64,000 nucleotides of DNA from Druceiella hillmani (GCA_039881145.1 JAYKKI010000126.1:3123501-3187500); one strand, 5' to 3'. Counted from the stretch's first letter, positions 1 to 12,299 are shown. The notes: a model not told the origin generated them from the letters alone. Made by a program: numbers and translations.

Positions 1-399
1 ACGCCTGCAATCCCGAGAGCTGAGTTTTGGAGGTGATTAAATAGCCGTACAGCGCCTTGGGTAAAGATGTAGTGTCCGGTAGCAACATATCATTATGCAA
101 CCAGGTTATGGGAATTACTGAAAAATGGTAATTGTTCATCTATTTTATGCGGGTTTCTCGTACAACTTTACACGAATGTATCCATTTCATAAAATGTATG
201 ATGTTTATGCAAGGAAGATACGTCAGAGCTGACGTCTATATTGTGACTATATGTAAATTGAACTGACAACATATGACGCCCATCAGCTACGTCACGAGTC
301 ACGTTACGGTACAATTGAGCTATTTAAAGATTTTCAAACATTTACAAATTGTATTTTTTTGTAGATGGTTATCATTTTTCATTTTAGTCTTATGACTGG
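1..399. other. No gene recognised
   Basis: AT-rich sequence with no long open frame, tandem repeat or recognised element. It may be the 3' flank or tail of the minus-strand LINE fragment that follows. Confidence 0.4.
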
Positions 400-1215
400 A
401 GATCATGTGCACTTGGCGTTGCCGACTCCCGTACTTTTTCATGTTCTATGGCGTCATGTGCGGCATACCGGATAGCTTTCGTACGAGTATCTGGTCCGAC
501 CATTTAGCCACTGAACGGTCTCTTTCCCGATATTTTGCTCTTTATGCATAGTTTTTCTAGGCTGTCTTCTTCGCGTTGAGATATGTGGCCGATGCGTACG
601 AGTATTTTGCGTAGACAAGTGGTGGACAGTCCTGTTTATGCATTCAGTTTCTGAAGTATATACACTTTAATTTGTTTAATAGTCCCAGGTATCCATATAA
701 TTCTGTCCCAGAACCACATTTCTTATGTACGACTCCGTTGAAAATAATTTAAAATATCAGAGTTCTTACAAGCTCTACTTTGATATATCTAGATATGATT
801 CTATCAGGCCATATAATTTTTAAAACAGTCTTGCTCGCTTTTGGACATTTATATTTACTTAGATTTTTCCGGTTCACATCCTTCCTCGTCATTCAATATA
901 GATCTAAGATGTACTTTTTAGAAATCTTGTAGAGCATTTGAGGAGGAAATTTCTTTTCATGGTCGACGATCATAATTTGTGTTTTTGCTTTATTGAAGTC
1001 GAGTACAAGGTTTTCACAGTCTCGCCTAAAATTTATTTATGAGATCTTCCATTTCATCTTCTGAGGGAGCGACCAGTGCGATGTTATCGGCATATCGTAG
1101 ATTTCTGATCTTAATTTTACTTATGTTCACTCTTCCCTCCTAGTCTTCAAGGGCCTTGTGCTTTATGTACGCGGCGTTGATATTAAATAAGATGGAGACG
1201 ATACTACTTTGTCTC
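400..1215 (-). pseudogene. Degenerate non-LTR retrotransposon reverse transcriptase
   Basis: Read on the minus strand, this stretch gives recognisable blocks of a LINE reverse transcriptase. A segment like ILFNI.A.YI.HKALED lies near 1140-1200, followed by the palm motif as LRYADN near 1080-1110 (normally YADD, so the second catalytic Asp is lost). A lysine-rich block with NKAKTQIMIV follows near 970-1010. The C-terminal part near 420-620 has a GHIS..EEDSLEKL stretch and a SGKRP..GW....D..TKAIRYAA tail, typical of LINE proteins that end in a GKRPRGR-like region. Stops and frame changes interrupt it, so it is dead. Part of the tail recurs near 18.8 kb. Clade not assigned. Confidence 0.75.
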
Positions 1216-1781
1216 TTCCTTTTGTGGTTTCAATGGTTCAGATAGAATTGCGTTCATACGTTTATATACATGTCATTTCATCGATTCATGTCATTTTGTT
1301 CATGCGTTTCGTTTCGTTCATATGCTTGTCCATCTTTATAAGGTTTTCCGCTGTTCCAATTTCTGTAAGTATATATATGTGGTTCCATTTTAGTAGTCAA
1401 ATGTCTTAGAGTAGTCGATTAAACTTAAGGTTACCGGTATTTAAAACTTGGTAGGTGGTCATAATTTTAAAGTGCTTCTCTTTATATAACAATTATGGAA
1501 TTCTTTCAGATTATATACATAAGTAAGTTGTCAGTTTTATTGCACGAAAATATACCATATAGTTGCCGATATGAAAAGCATTCTCTGCATAAATCTATAC
1601 CCACGCAACTGAAAGTTTGGCCCTGAGGTTTACTAATAGTTATTTTTAAAGACATTTTTATTGAAAATTGTAACTGTTAAAAGAAAATGGAAAATCTCTG
1701 GGTAACATTGTGATTTGCAATATGTATGCGACTTCAACATAATAGAAGGATTTATTAATATAAGGTCAGTCGATAGAATTA
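1216..1781. other. No gene recognised
   Basis: AT-rich. The short open frames here have low-complexity, T-rich codon content and no family resemblance. Confidence 0.4.
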
Positions 1782-2215
1782 TTATGCAACATTTTGATTT
1801 GCAACCGGTTGCCGTTGCATAGCTTCGGGGGATTTCGTAGAAGTTTGATAGGATATACAACCGTCAACTTTAATGAATGAGGAACGAGACAAGGCAAAAT
1901 TTACAATGTCGTTATTAGTTACAACAGTATATATCTGATTATTAATGGTGACTAAGCCTGGAATTCTTGGTAAAATATGGTAATTTATTTTGTCAGCTCT
2001 CGAATTTGTTGGTGATATCAATTGCTAATTATGAATCAATAGCCACGTATGCTAAGTTTTTTTATATTCTTTACATTAAGATAGATCTGGAGATTATGTA
2101 CTATTTTGCACATTTTAGGTTCCATATTAATCTAGTCATTGTCATTTGTGACTTTTTATTACTTAGAAGCTGAAGTTTTTCAAGGAAATGGAGATCACCT
2201 CTACCACGGATTATC
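1782..2215 (-). pseudogene. Unrecognised degenerate coding-like stretch
   Basis: A minus-strand frame of 79 codons (1782-2021) has a balanced amino-acid mix (R, S, T, P, Q, N, V), unlike the AT-driven frames around it. Upstream on the same strand, to about 2215, further short open pieces follow with stops between them, as in a decayed mobile-element protein. I do not recognise a family. It could be a retroelement gag- or env-like relic, or chance. Confidence 0.25.
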
Positions 2216-2351
2216 GTTTTATTAGATTTTAAAGAGTCATAGTACATTCGTTCCGTTCAATAAGAACCGTTTCGTAGAGCAATTTGCCTAAAAGACCATT
2301 TTGTTGAATTGAACATACTAAAATATATAGGTTATTTTGCGTTCCATTTTT

Positions 2352-2560
2352 GAAGTGAAACTTCTTTTATGACAATGCGCTCTCACGTTGGGGTAAATAT
2401 GTTATGCGCACGTCACACATCTTCGCGTCATACCCTAACGCATACCCCGATGCATACCACTTGTTAACTTAAAAACAGTTACTCTGGCTTAACCATAAAA
2501 CGTAGATACCGCATAGAATTAGTGTCTGTAATTGGTTTGCCTTTCTTCATTACGCGCCCC
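2352..2560. repeat. Dispersed repeat with GAAGTGAAACTTC end
   Basis: Starts with the near-palindromic 13-mer GAAGTGAAACTTC followed by a relatively GC-rich segment with repeated ACGCATACC-like units. The same 13-mer type occurs at 22385, 22986, 50188 and 59063. Probably a fragment of a non-autonomous mobile element family; the right boundary is not clear. Confidence 0.45.
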
Positions 2561-2819
2561 GAGAAGCAACTTTTTCTCCAATCGCCTTGGCATTATTAAC
2601 TTTTATCTCAACAATTATTCGACGTATATATCCACTATACAGCTTGCGGCTATGTGGAAACTAAAAGCTACTCGTTACATACTGCGAATATATCAAATTA
2701 GTAGTTTTTTTGTGTATACCTGAAAACAAACAAAACTTTCCTCGTTATATCTTTAGTAAGATAATATATATACTTGCGGGCAGTATGTGTGTTGTCTGAT
2801 GTTGTTCGGAAAAAACCTT

Positions 2820-3194
2820 TCAAGTACTAGCAGAATAGGCATTACGAGATTAACGTACACATTTAGGCACTTAAAACATTTAAGTGAATATACTATATCT
2901 ATTAAACTATTTACATCGTCATCGTGGTGTGTATTGGGTTGATCGCAAGACATACGGCCGTTGAGTGCGCGGCGCACCGCAGGGACCCGGGTTCGATTCG
3001 ACTGAAGAAGTCCAACCTTTCGAGGTTTTGGTAACCATATTTCCATATGAGATCTTCTTCATCTCATGTGGATACGATAACAATATTAGACTATTTATAA
3101 ATATTAATTTTTCACAACGTGAATATGTTGCCTACTGTGTTTTTTACAGGCCTAAAGTGTGGTGCTTATTTAAATAATATTATTTTTCACATTG

Positions 3195-3225
<31 letters not shown>

Positions 3226-3245
3226 TGCCTAGTATATCTTTCACA
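2820..3245 (+). repeat. Dispersed repeat copies with an embedded tRNA-like (SINE) head
   Basis: 2820-2925 resembles the body of a dispersed repeat seen also at 30610, 45290, 48800 and 63060 (TTAGGCACTTAAAA, then CTATTAAACTATTTAC). Inside it, 2935-3010 is GC-rich and contains a good pol III box B (GGTTCGATTC at 2990-2999) but no clear box A, as in a tRNA-derived SINE. Two tail copies follow, each ending in a motif like TTGCCTA.T.T.TTTCACAG (near 3126-3150 and 3224-3246). The second tail runs straight into the 168-bp satellite. Confidence 0.5.
3196..3225. repeat. (AT)n microsatellite
   Basis: Uninterrupted TA dinucleotides of about 30 bp, lying in the tail of the dispersed repeat just before the satellite array. 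Confidence 0.95.
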
Positions 3246-6200
3246 GATATACCGTATATACATTTTAAAATACAAAGTTTTTTAGAATTGCTTTAAGCCA
3301 CTTGTATGGAGTTTCTATGACATGGTTCATTTATTAACGGTATCCTCAATGGTTTAGACATTTATGCTGTAATTTATTTATGGATTTCGTATAACGGTTT
3401 AGTTTGTTTCACAGGTATACTGTATATACATTTTAAAATACAAAGTTTTTTAGAGTTGCTTTAAGCTACTTGTATAGAGTTTCTACGACATGGTTCATTT
3501 ATTAACGGTATCCTCAATGGTTTAGATATTTATGCTGTAATTTATTTATGGATTTCGTATAACGGTTTAGTTTGTTTCATAGATATACTGTATATACATT
3601 TTAAAATACAAAGTTTTTTAGAGTTGCTTTAAACCACTCGTATGGAGTTTCTATGACATGATTCATCTATTAACGGTATCCTCAATGGTTTTGATATTTA
3701 TTCTGTAATTTATTTATGGATTTCGTCTAACGGTTTAGTTTGTTTTATAGATATATTGTATATACATTTTAAAATATAGAGTTTTTTAGAATTGGCTTAA
3801 GCAACTTGTATGGAGTTTCTATAACGTGGTTCATTTAATAACGGTATCCTCAATTGTTTAGATATTTATTCTGTAATTTATTTATCGATTTCGTATAACG
3901 GTTTAGTTTGTTTCGTAGATATATTGTGTATACATTTTAAAATACAAAGTTTTTTAGAGTTGCTTTAAGCCACTTCTATGGAGTTTCTATGACATGGTTC
4001 ATTTATTAACGGTATTCTCAATGGTTTAGATATTTATTCTGTTAATTATTTATGGATTTCGTATAACGGTTTAGTTTGTTTCACAGGTATACCGTATATA
4101 CATCTTAAAATACAAAGTTTTTTAAAGTTGCTTTAAGCCACTTGTATGGAGTTTCTATGACTTGGTTAATTTATTAACGGTATCCTCACAATGGTTTAGA
4201 TATTTATCATGTAATTTATTTATGGATTTCTTATAACGGATTAGTTTGTTTCATAGATATACTGTATATATATTTTAAAATACAAAGTTTTTTAGAGTTG
4301 CTTGAAGCCACTTGTATGGAGTTTCTATGAAATGGTTCATTTATTAACGGTATCCTCAACGGTTTAGATATTTATGCTGTAATTTATTTATGAATTTCGT
4401 ATAACGATTTAGTTTGTTTCATGGATATACTGTATATACATCTTAAAATACAAAGTTTTTTAGAGTTGCTTTAAGCCACTTGTATGGAGTTTCTATGACT
4501 TGGTTAATTTATTAACGGTATCCTCACAATGGTTTAGATATTTATCATGTAATTTATTTATGGATTTCTTATAACGGATTAGTTTGTTTCATAGATATAC
4601 TGTATATATATTTTAAAATACAAAGTTTTTTAGAGTTGCTTGAAGCCACTTGTATGGAGTTTCTATGAAATGGTTCATTTATTAACGGTATCCTCAACGG
4701 TTTAGATATTTATGCTGTAATTTATTTATGAATTTCGTATAACGATTTAGTTTGTTTCATGGATATACTGTATATACATCTTAAAATACAAAGTTTTTTA
4801 GAGTTGCTTTAAGCCACTTGTATGGAGTTTCTATGACTTGGTTAATTTATTAACGGTATCCTCACAATGGTTTAGATATTTATCATGTAATTTATTTATG
4901 GATTTCTTATAACGGATTAGTTTGTTTCATAGATATACTGTATATATATTTTAAAATACAAAGTTTTTTAGAGTTGCTTGAAGCCACTTGTATGGAGTTT
5001 CTATGAAATGGTTCATTTATTAACGGTATCCTCAACGGTTTAGATATTTATGCTGTAATTTATTTATGAATTTCGTATAACGATTTAGTTTGTTTCATGG
5101 ATATACTGTATATACATCTTAAAATACAAAGTTTTTTAGAGTTGCTTGAAGCCACTTGTATGGAGTTTCTATGAAATGGTTCATTTATTAACGGTATCCT
5201 CAACGGTTTAGATATTTATGCTGTAATTTATTTATGAATTTCGTATAACGATTTAGTTTGTTTCATGGATATACTGTATATACATCTTAAAATACAAAGT
5301 TTTTTAGAGTTGCTTTAAGCCACTTGTATGGAGTTTCTATGACTTGGTTAATTTATTAACGGTATCCTCACAATGGTTTAGATATTTATCATGTAATTTA
5401 TTTATGGATTTCTTATAACGGATTAGTTTGTTTCATAGATATACTGTATATATATTTTAAAATACAAAGTTTTTTAGAGTTGCTTGAAGCCACTTGTATG
5501 GAGTTTCTATGAAATGGTTCATTTATTAACGGTATCCTCAACGGTTTAGATATTTATGCTGTAATTTATTTATGAATTTCGTATAACGATTTAGTTTGTT
5601 TCATGGATATACTGTATATACATCTTAAAATACAAAGTTTTTTAGAGTTGCTTGAAGCCACTTGTATGGAGTTTCTATGAAATGGTTCATTTATTAACGG
5701 TATCCTCAACGGTTTAGATATTTATGCTGTAATTTATTTATGAATTTCGTATAACGATTTAGTTTGTTTCATGGATATACTGTATATACATCTTAAAATA
5801 CAAAGTTTTTTAGAGTTGCTTGAAGCCACTTGTATGGAGTTTCTATGAAATGGTTCATTTATTAACGGTATCCTCAACGGTTTAGATATTTATGCTGTAA
5901 TTTATTTATGAATTTCGTATAACGATTTAGTTTGTTTCATGGATATACTGTATATACATCTTAAAATACAAAGTTTTTTAGAGTTGCTTGAAGCCACTTG
6001 TATGGAGTTTCTATGAAATGGTTCATTTATTAACGGTATCCTCAACGGTTTAGATATTTATGCTGTAATTTATTTATGAATTTCGTATAACGATTTAGTT
6101 TGTTTCATGGATATACTGTATATACATCTTAAAATACAAAGTTTTTTAGAGTTGCTTTAAGCCACTTGTATGGAGTTTCTATGACTTGGTTAATTTATTA

Positions 6201-7795
6201 ACGGTATCCTCACAATGGTTTAGATATTTATCATGTAATTTATTTATGGATTTCTTATAACGGATTAGTTTGTTTCATAGATATACTGTATATATATTTT
6301 AAAATACAAAGTTTTTTAGAGTTGCTTGAAGCCACTTGTATGGAGTTTCTATGAAATGGTTCATTTATTAACGGTATCCTCAACGGTTTAGATATTTATG
6401 CTGTAATTTATTTATGAATTTCGTATAACGATTTAGTTTGTTTCATGGATATACTGTATATACATCTTAAAATACAAAGTTTTTTAGAGTTGCTTGAAGC
6501 CACTTGTATGGAGTTTCTATGAAATGGTTCATTTATTAACGGTATCCTCAACGGTTTAGATATTTATGCTGTAATTTATTTATGAATTTCGTATAACGAT
6601 TTAGTTTGTTTCATGGATATACTGTATATACATCTTAAAATACAAAGTTTTTTAGAGTTGCTTTAAGCCACTTGTATGGAGTTTCTATGACTTGGTTAAT
6701 TTATTAACGGTATCCTCACAATGGTTTAGATATTTATCATGTAATTTATTTATGGATTTCTTATAACGGATTAGTTTGTTTCATAGATATACTGTATATA
6801 TATTTTAAAATACAAAGTTTTTTAGAGTTGCTTGAAGCCACTTGTATGGAGTTTCTATGAAATGGTTCATTTATTAACGGTATCCTCAACGGTTTAGATA
6901 TTTATGCTGTAATTTATTTATGAATTTCGTATAACGATTTAGTTTGTTTCATGGATATACTGTATATACATCTTAAAATACAAAGTTTTTTAGAGTTGCT
7001 TTAAGCCACTTGTATGGAGTTTCTATGACTTGGTTAATTTATTAACGGTATCCTCACAATGGTTTAGATATTTATCATGTAATTTATTTATGGATTTCTT
7101 ATAACGGATTAGTTTGTTTCATAGATATACTGTATATATATTTTAAAATACAAAGTTTTTTAGAGTTGCTTGAAGCCACTTGTATGGAGTTTCTATGAAA
7201 TGGTTCATTTATTAACGGTATCCTCAACGGTTTAGATATTTATGCTGTAATTTATTTATGAATTTCGTATAACGATTTAGTTTGTTTCATGGATATACTG
7301 TATATACATCTTAAAATACAAAGTTTTTTAGAGTTGCTTTAAGCCACTTGTATGGAGTTTCTATGACTTGGTTAATTTATTAACGGTATCCTCACAATGG
7401 TTTAGATATTTATCATGTAATTTATTTATGGATTTCTTATAACGGATTAGTTTGTTTCATAGATATACTGTATATATATTTTAAAATACAAAGTTTTTTA
7501 GAGTTGCTTGAAGCCACTTGTATGGAGTTTCTATGAAATGGTTCATTTATTAACGGTATCCTCAACGGTTTAGATATTTATGCTGTAATTTATTTATGAA
7601 TTTCGTATAACGATTTAGTTTGTTTCATAGATATACTGTATATACATTTTAAAATTCAAAGTTTTTTAGAGTTGCTTTAAGCCACTTGTGTGGAGTTTCC
7701 ATTTCATGGTTCATTTATTAACGGTATCCAATGGTTTAGATATTTATTCTCTAGTTTATTTATGGATTTCGTAGTCATTTAACGGTTTAGTTTGT
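3246..7795. repeat. 168-bp satellite array with two monomer types
   Basis: About 27 tandem monomers. The landmark TATACTGTATATAC recurs every 168 bp (3251, 3419, 3587, 3755, ...). The first five monomers and the last are divergent; the central 21 are nearly identical and fall into two classes. Type A has TATGAAATGGTTC, CTCAACGG and CATGGATATAC. Type B has TATGACTTGGTTAAT, CTCACAATGG and CATGTAATTT. The order from about 4140 is B A B A B A A B A A A A B A A B A B A B A. This is the pattern expected of higher-order repeat formation by unequal exchange. No coding frame runs through it. Confidence 0.95.
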
Positions 7796-8269
7796 TGGAC
7801 ACACAAATATTTTCTGGAGGAAACAAACCGTAATTAACAATTATATACCACTGATGTGCTATGTAATTATTAATACTAATTGGAAAATAGCACATATAAG
7901 CCCTCAATAAAACAGTACATATAAATAAAATATGGTAAATTATATATTAATTTCTATTATGTCTGTATTTCCTAGGAATTAAGAAAAGTTAGTTTACAGC
8001 CGCTTGTATCCAGTAGTTCATTCATATATTGTACCAGAGCAGCAGGCTTTTTCATGGTAAATCTTGTAATCATTAGTCTATTCTTATTTAATCCAATACT
8101 GAATTGAGTTACAGAATTCTGTAAAGAAGGTCGACGTGATAAATCAGATTTATAAAAAAAAATATAGTTTGATTTACAAATTTATATAGTAATGTGACAG
8201 CTTATATTCAATGGTATAAAAGGGAATCTGCTTAGATCATGTCATCCCTTATTAATAGGCAACAAGCTG
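7796..8269. other. No gene recognised
   Basis: AT-rich unique-looking sequence after the last, truncated satellite monomer. No element or frame identified. Confidence 0.4.
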
Positions 8270-8349
8270 TCAGAATGAACGAATGAATGAATTCTTCACC
8301 ATATTTTCAAGTGATCTCTACTGTACCGCAAGGATTTATTCGCAGTCCA

Positions 8350-8905
8350 TTTTTGGGGTTCCGTAGCCAAGTGACAAAAACGGAACCCGTATAATTTCGT
8401 TCTGTCCTATTGGCACTATATAAATGAAATGTGGGTGGTAGGTGTCTTCTATGAACCTCTGTACAATGTAATATTGGAATTATAAAATAATATTACAGGT
8501 GGCACTCCAGACATGTAACCGAGGGGTGAAACAATCTAGTGCAGACAGCCGTGTGAGGTACCGTTAGATAGGTCTTAAAAAGTGATACAGAGGTTCCAAA
8601 ATGACTTTTTTGTGTAAGTTGGTGGACACGCGCTTCTGAAGTCTTAAAAACTGTGTCTTCCCTCTCTAACTTTTCAACTAATTTGTATAAAATTGTGAAA
8701 AAATTAATATAGAAGAAATGAAAATAAAGTTTCCACGAAAATTGGTTTCAATAAGACACGTTGTTAGTTTTTGAGATATGGGATATTTTCGGTATCGACC
8801 GCAGCAATAACTTTGTTTTTTAGTGTTTTTGAGAAATAGAAACTTATAGGTTTAATATCGTTTAGTGTTACGGAACTCTCCGTGCGCGACTCAGAATCGC
8901 ACTTA
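8350..8905. repeat. GGTTCCGTA-type dispersed repeat inserted in the LINE
   Basis: Begins GGGGTTCCGTAGCC and continues with ACGGAACCC, giving a short stem at its left end. It has no coding frame and interrupts the reverse transcriptase between the VPQG and YAD motifs. Related pieces are seen near 50980 (GATTCTGTACC..TGGAATCC) and 63650 (GGGTTCCGT). I know this kind of repeat as abundant in lepidopteran genomes; its class is uncertain. Confidence 0.5.
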
Positions 8906-9385
8906 GTCGGTTTTGTATTTTATTTTTCAACGACAGTGATACTTCTTTCAATTCAGTAAATTCTTAATTTATGCCGACGTTATCAAAATATTTACACCCG
9001 TAAGGACCATACGTGACTGAATATGCAATACGATCTCAATAAACTCCACACATACTTTAATGAGAATAAGCTGCACTTAGCTAATCCAAATGTAAACAAA
9101 TTAGGTTTACAAAGAAAAAAAGGCAACTCGCTCTTCGTTAGGTCATTGGTGGGACCTCACTTGACACTGTTGACACCATGCGTAACCTTGGTGGTATATT
9201 CGATAGAGGACATTTTAATCTTTACATGCTTTGATCGAATTGTAGCCAAGGCATGTGGAACGGGAAATGGGTTTGTATTAAAAATAAGTGTGCTTTTCAA
9301 AAACGTAAAATTACATCGTATTATATCAATGCTCTTGGCACGATCGTAACTCGAATACACTGTTATTATCTGGAATCCTTTATAC

Positions 9386-9817
9386 CAGGGTTTCCCAACC
9401 TTTTTTTTTGAGGCTCCCCGGACTATAAATTATATTTTCATGCCCCCCCCCTTTACTTTTTCATGCCCCCCCCCTTTGATTTAGTAAATTAAATAAAAAT
9501 GGTAACTGAAGTTTACAAATACACAAACTTACCTTTTAACAGTGAGACACAATAATTTTACACACTCAAACTGATTTCTCAACAAAAAATGTACACCAAA
9601 ACGTCACATTTTTCGCAAGTTTGTGGTAATAATAGTGAATATGATATTTAATTTCATTAATTTTATGCATGTAAATTAAAAATTACATTGTAATGTTGTT
9701 TGTTAATTTTGTTTGTTTTTTTTTGTTTTTTCTTTCTAAAGTGCAAACGCTTTCCGCCCCCCTTGACATCTCTCTATGCCCCCCTTGGGAGGCGCGCCCC
9801 CCTGGTTGGAACTCCTG
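9386..9817. mobile_element. hAT-type MITE with 8-bp target site duplication
   Basis: A 432-bp non-coding element bounded by imperfect terminal inverted repeats: CAGGGTTTCCCAACC at the left and GGTTGGAACTCCTG at the right. Both match the CAGNGGTTCYCAACC style of hAT ends. It is flanked by a perfect 8-bp duplication, CTTTATAC, at 9378-9385 and 9818-9825, the length expected of hAT transposition. C-rich blocks near the ends (runs of C at about 9444-9474 and 9757-9800) may extend the inverted similarity. The host sequence on either side is continuous LINE reverse transcriptase, so the insertion is younger than that LINE. Confidence 0.9.
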
Positions 9818-10535
9818 CTTTATACTCTATTTACTCTGACTGTGTTGAGAGCATACAGAGAAGATTTATAGGAGCTCTCTCTTTAGTTCTAAACTACTTT
9901 GCAATACCTTGCTTCATTAATATAAGTGTGACTTTTAGGGGTTAACTTTTAGAATTAATGTTTTTATTTAAAATCTGCCAGCTACATTATTTCCCTTTTA
10001 CTGAGTCAGATAAAAATCGTACACCTAAATTTATAATTCGTTAATGGTTCCTTATTACACGTTCATGGCGCACGAACGATTACCAGTTTTAAGAGTGTCG
10101 CTTCGACGGATGTGTGGCCTTTATAATTCAGAGATGATGTCCCTCGATATTCTTTTAGGTTTACATTTTGGGTTCCGGACGCCTGTCGAGAGCACACTTC
10201 CTGTAGCGCGTACACGGTACGCAAATGAATAGTCAGAACTGTCGATTGATTGTTATTTGTATTTTCGTATTCAAATTATTATATTTACTGTTAATTTGAT
10301 TTTATCCTGTAATCTTAAACGTATGTGATTGATTAATTAAGTATTGTATTATAAGAATTATTTTATTTTATGTCTTGAATATTTGTAAATTATAGTATTT
10401 GTTATTTTTGTTTCGTTCTTTGTGGAACTGCCAGAATACAAGTTTGCGTATAATTTAATGTTTGTAGGAAATAATAGCAATTTGTATTTGTTTTTTTTCT
10501 ATTCAAGTAATTAAAATAAATAAATAGATCAAAAA

Positions 10536-11444
10536 TATACGGTGAAACTTTAGTAAGTTATGATTACATAGGGTCTATAATATTTTGATGGTGTTATATT
10601 TGTTTAAAAGCTTAACTCAAAAATTTACCTGGTACACTTCACCACCCATCACTTTAATAATCGGTCAAAAATTACCAAAAGTTTTAAATGTTTGTTGTAT
10701 ATTCTATATCCATATGAACACCATAATCGATATGTTGGCAAACGAAAATTTACGTCAATCGGGTTAGCTACTTATGCCAAACCAATAAAAAAATTTCATA
10801 AAATGTATTGTTTTCAAAAAATTAGTATAATAATTATATGTATGCTATCATATATAGTGTATTTTGTAATATCGTACTAATACAAATTAATTTGTTCAAC
10901 GCATTGCCACTCACTGCTCTGTACGTTGGGCCGCATACACATAATACATCATTGTGCTCTTAAATTACGGAGAATTCTTCGATAATTGCTACATTTCCTC
11001 ACCAATAAAAGAAAGTGTATATTGTCCAAGTACCTACATTGTATCACTCGTATAATTTGCCGCTTCTCAACTTGAACAACGCATTCGACACCTTTGTATT
11101 TATATAAGATATTTTCACAGACTCCATTAAATATATCATAATAGTCAGCAGGCTCCAATTTATCAATAGCATATTTAAAAACTTATCTCCTCACAATCTA
11201 GAATTATGTATTTCGTTTCATTTTACAATTCTTGGCTTTATGATTAATATCATGGAGTATTTGAGTGATTTATGTTCTATGCACAATATTAGTTTATACA
11301 CAATTAATATTGATTTGTTACGTTCAGTTGAAAATTTAATAAGGATTCGATTGAAAATAAATCGTCAGATATTATAAAATAGTGACGAATCCGTGTCTGT
11401 GCGTGCATTATGCAAAAACCCCTTGAGGGATTGTAATGATATTT
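10536..11444. other. No gene recognised
   Basis: AT-rich. Short frames on both strands overlap one another and have no family resemblance. Confidence 0.4.
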
Positions 11445-12048
11445 AGTAGTTTTATATCTGAGAGCCTTGTATAGAAATCATAAATATTGGCAGTTTTATA
11501 TCTGAGAGCCTTGTATAGAAATCATAAATATTGGTAGTTTTATATCTGAGAGCCTTGTATAGAAATCATAAATATTGGTAGTTTTATATCTGAGAGCCTT
11601 GTATAAAAATCATAAATATTGTCAGTTTTATATCTGAGAGCCTTGTATAGAAATCATAAATATTGGTAGTTTTATATCTGAGAGCCTTGTATAGAAATCA
11701 TAAATATTGGTAGTTTTATATCTGAGAGCCTTGTATAGAAATCATAAATATTGGTAGTTTTATATCTGAGAGCCTTGTATAGAAATCATAAATATTGGTA
11801 GTTTTATATCTGAGAGCCTTGTATAAAAATCATAAATATTGTCAGTTTTATATCTGAGAGCCTTGTATAGAAATCATAAATATTGGTAGTTTTATATCTG
11901 AGAGCCTTGTATAGAAATCATAAATATTGGTAGTTTTATATCTGAGAGTCTTGTATAGAAATCATAAATATTGGTAGTTTTATATCTGAGAGCCTTTATA
12001 GAAATCATAAATATTGGTAGTTTTATATCTGAGAACATTGAATAGAAA
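11445..12048. repeat. 44-bp minisatellite, about 14 copies
   Basis: Unit contains ATCTGAGAGCCTTGTATAG and repeats every 44 bp from about 11445 to 12048. Variant units carrying GTCAG preceded by TATAAAAATC recur at 11621 and 11841, exactly 220 bp (five units) apart, so a five-unit block was itself duplicated. The last units are diverged. Confidence 0.95.
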
Positions 12049-12299
12049 TCATAAATAATACATTACTGATTTTTATTACTACTTAATTAACTGACAGCGG
12101 CATCTTCTTGTTTTGTAAGGAACCAGCGAAGTTTCCGCTAGATGGCGGTATTTATGGTGTTTTAAAATAGTGTAAAACGCGTCATCGGTGAAATTCGCTG
12201 ATTTTTTATATGTTATTCAAACTATAAATACTTATTATTAAACTTAAAAATTATTTACTAAGAAATTGTACAAACAACATTACAAGTACATACAACTAT

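Larger units (their letters stand above)
8270..10535 (+). pseudogene. Degenerate LINE reverse transcriptase with nested insertions
   Basis: Blocks of a non-LTR reverse transcriptase occur in the right order on the plus strand: a VPQGFIRSPF motif (normally VPQGS.LGP.LF) at about 8315-8355; YADVIKIFTPV near 8972-9002 (YADD with one Asp lost); QYDLNKLHTYFNENKLHL from 9025; WNPLY just before 9386; YSDCVESIQRRFI after 9825; and a C-terminal CGLYNSEM near 10113-10140. The frame shifts several times. Between the first and second blocks a GGTTCCGTA-type repeat is inserted, and at 9386 a hAT MITE splits the frame. The AT-rich 3' part to about 10.5 kb is likely the old 3' UTR and ends in an A-rich AAATAAATAAATAG tail. 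Jockey/CR1/RTE-like clade, not decided. Confidence 0.7.

Noticed and set aside
2935..3010. tRNA gene
   Set aside because: Only a box B is convincing; no cloverleaf, anticodon arm or box A could be formed, so a SINE head is more likely.
11445..12048. CRISPR-like regular repeats (also 29721-30150)
   Set aside because: Units are directly adjacent with no unique spacers, and the DNA is eukaryotic.
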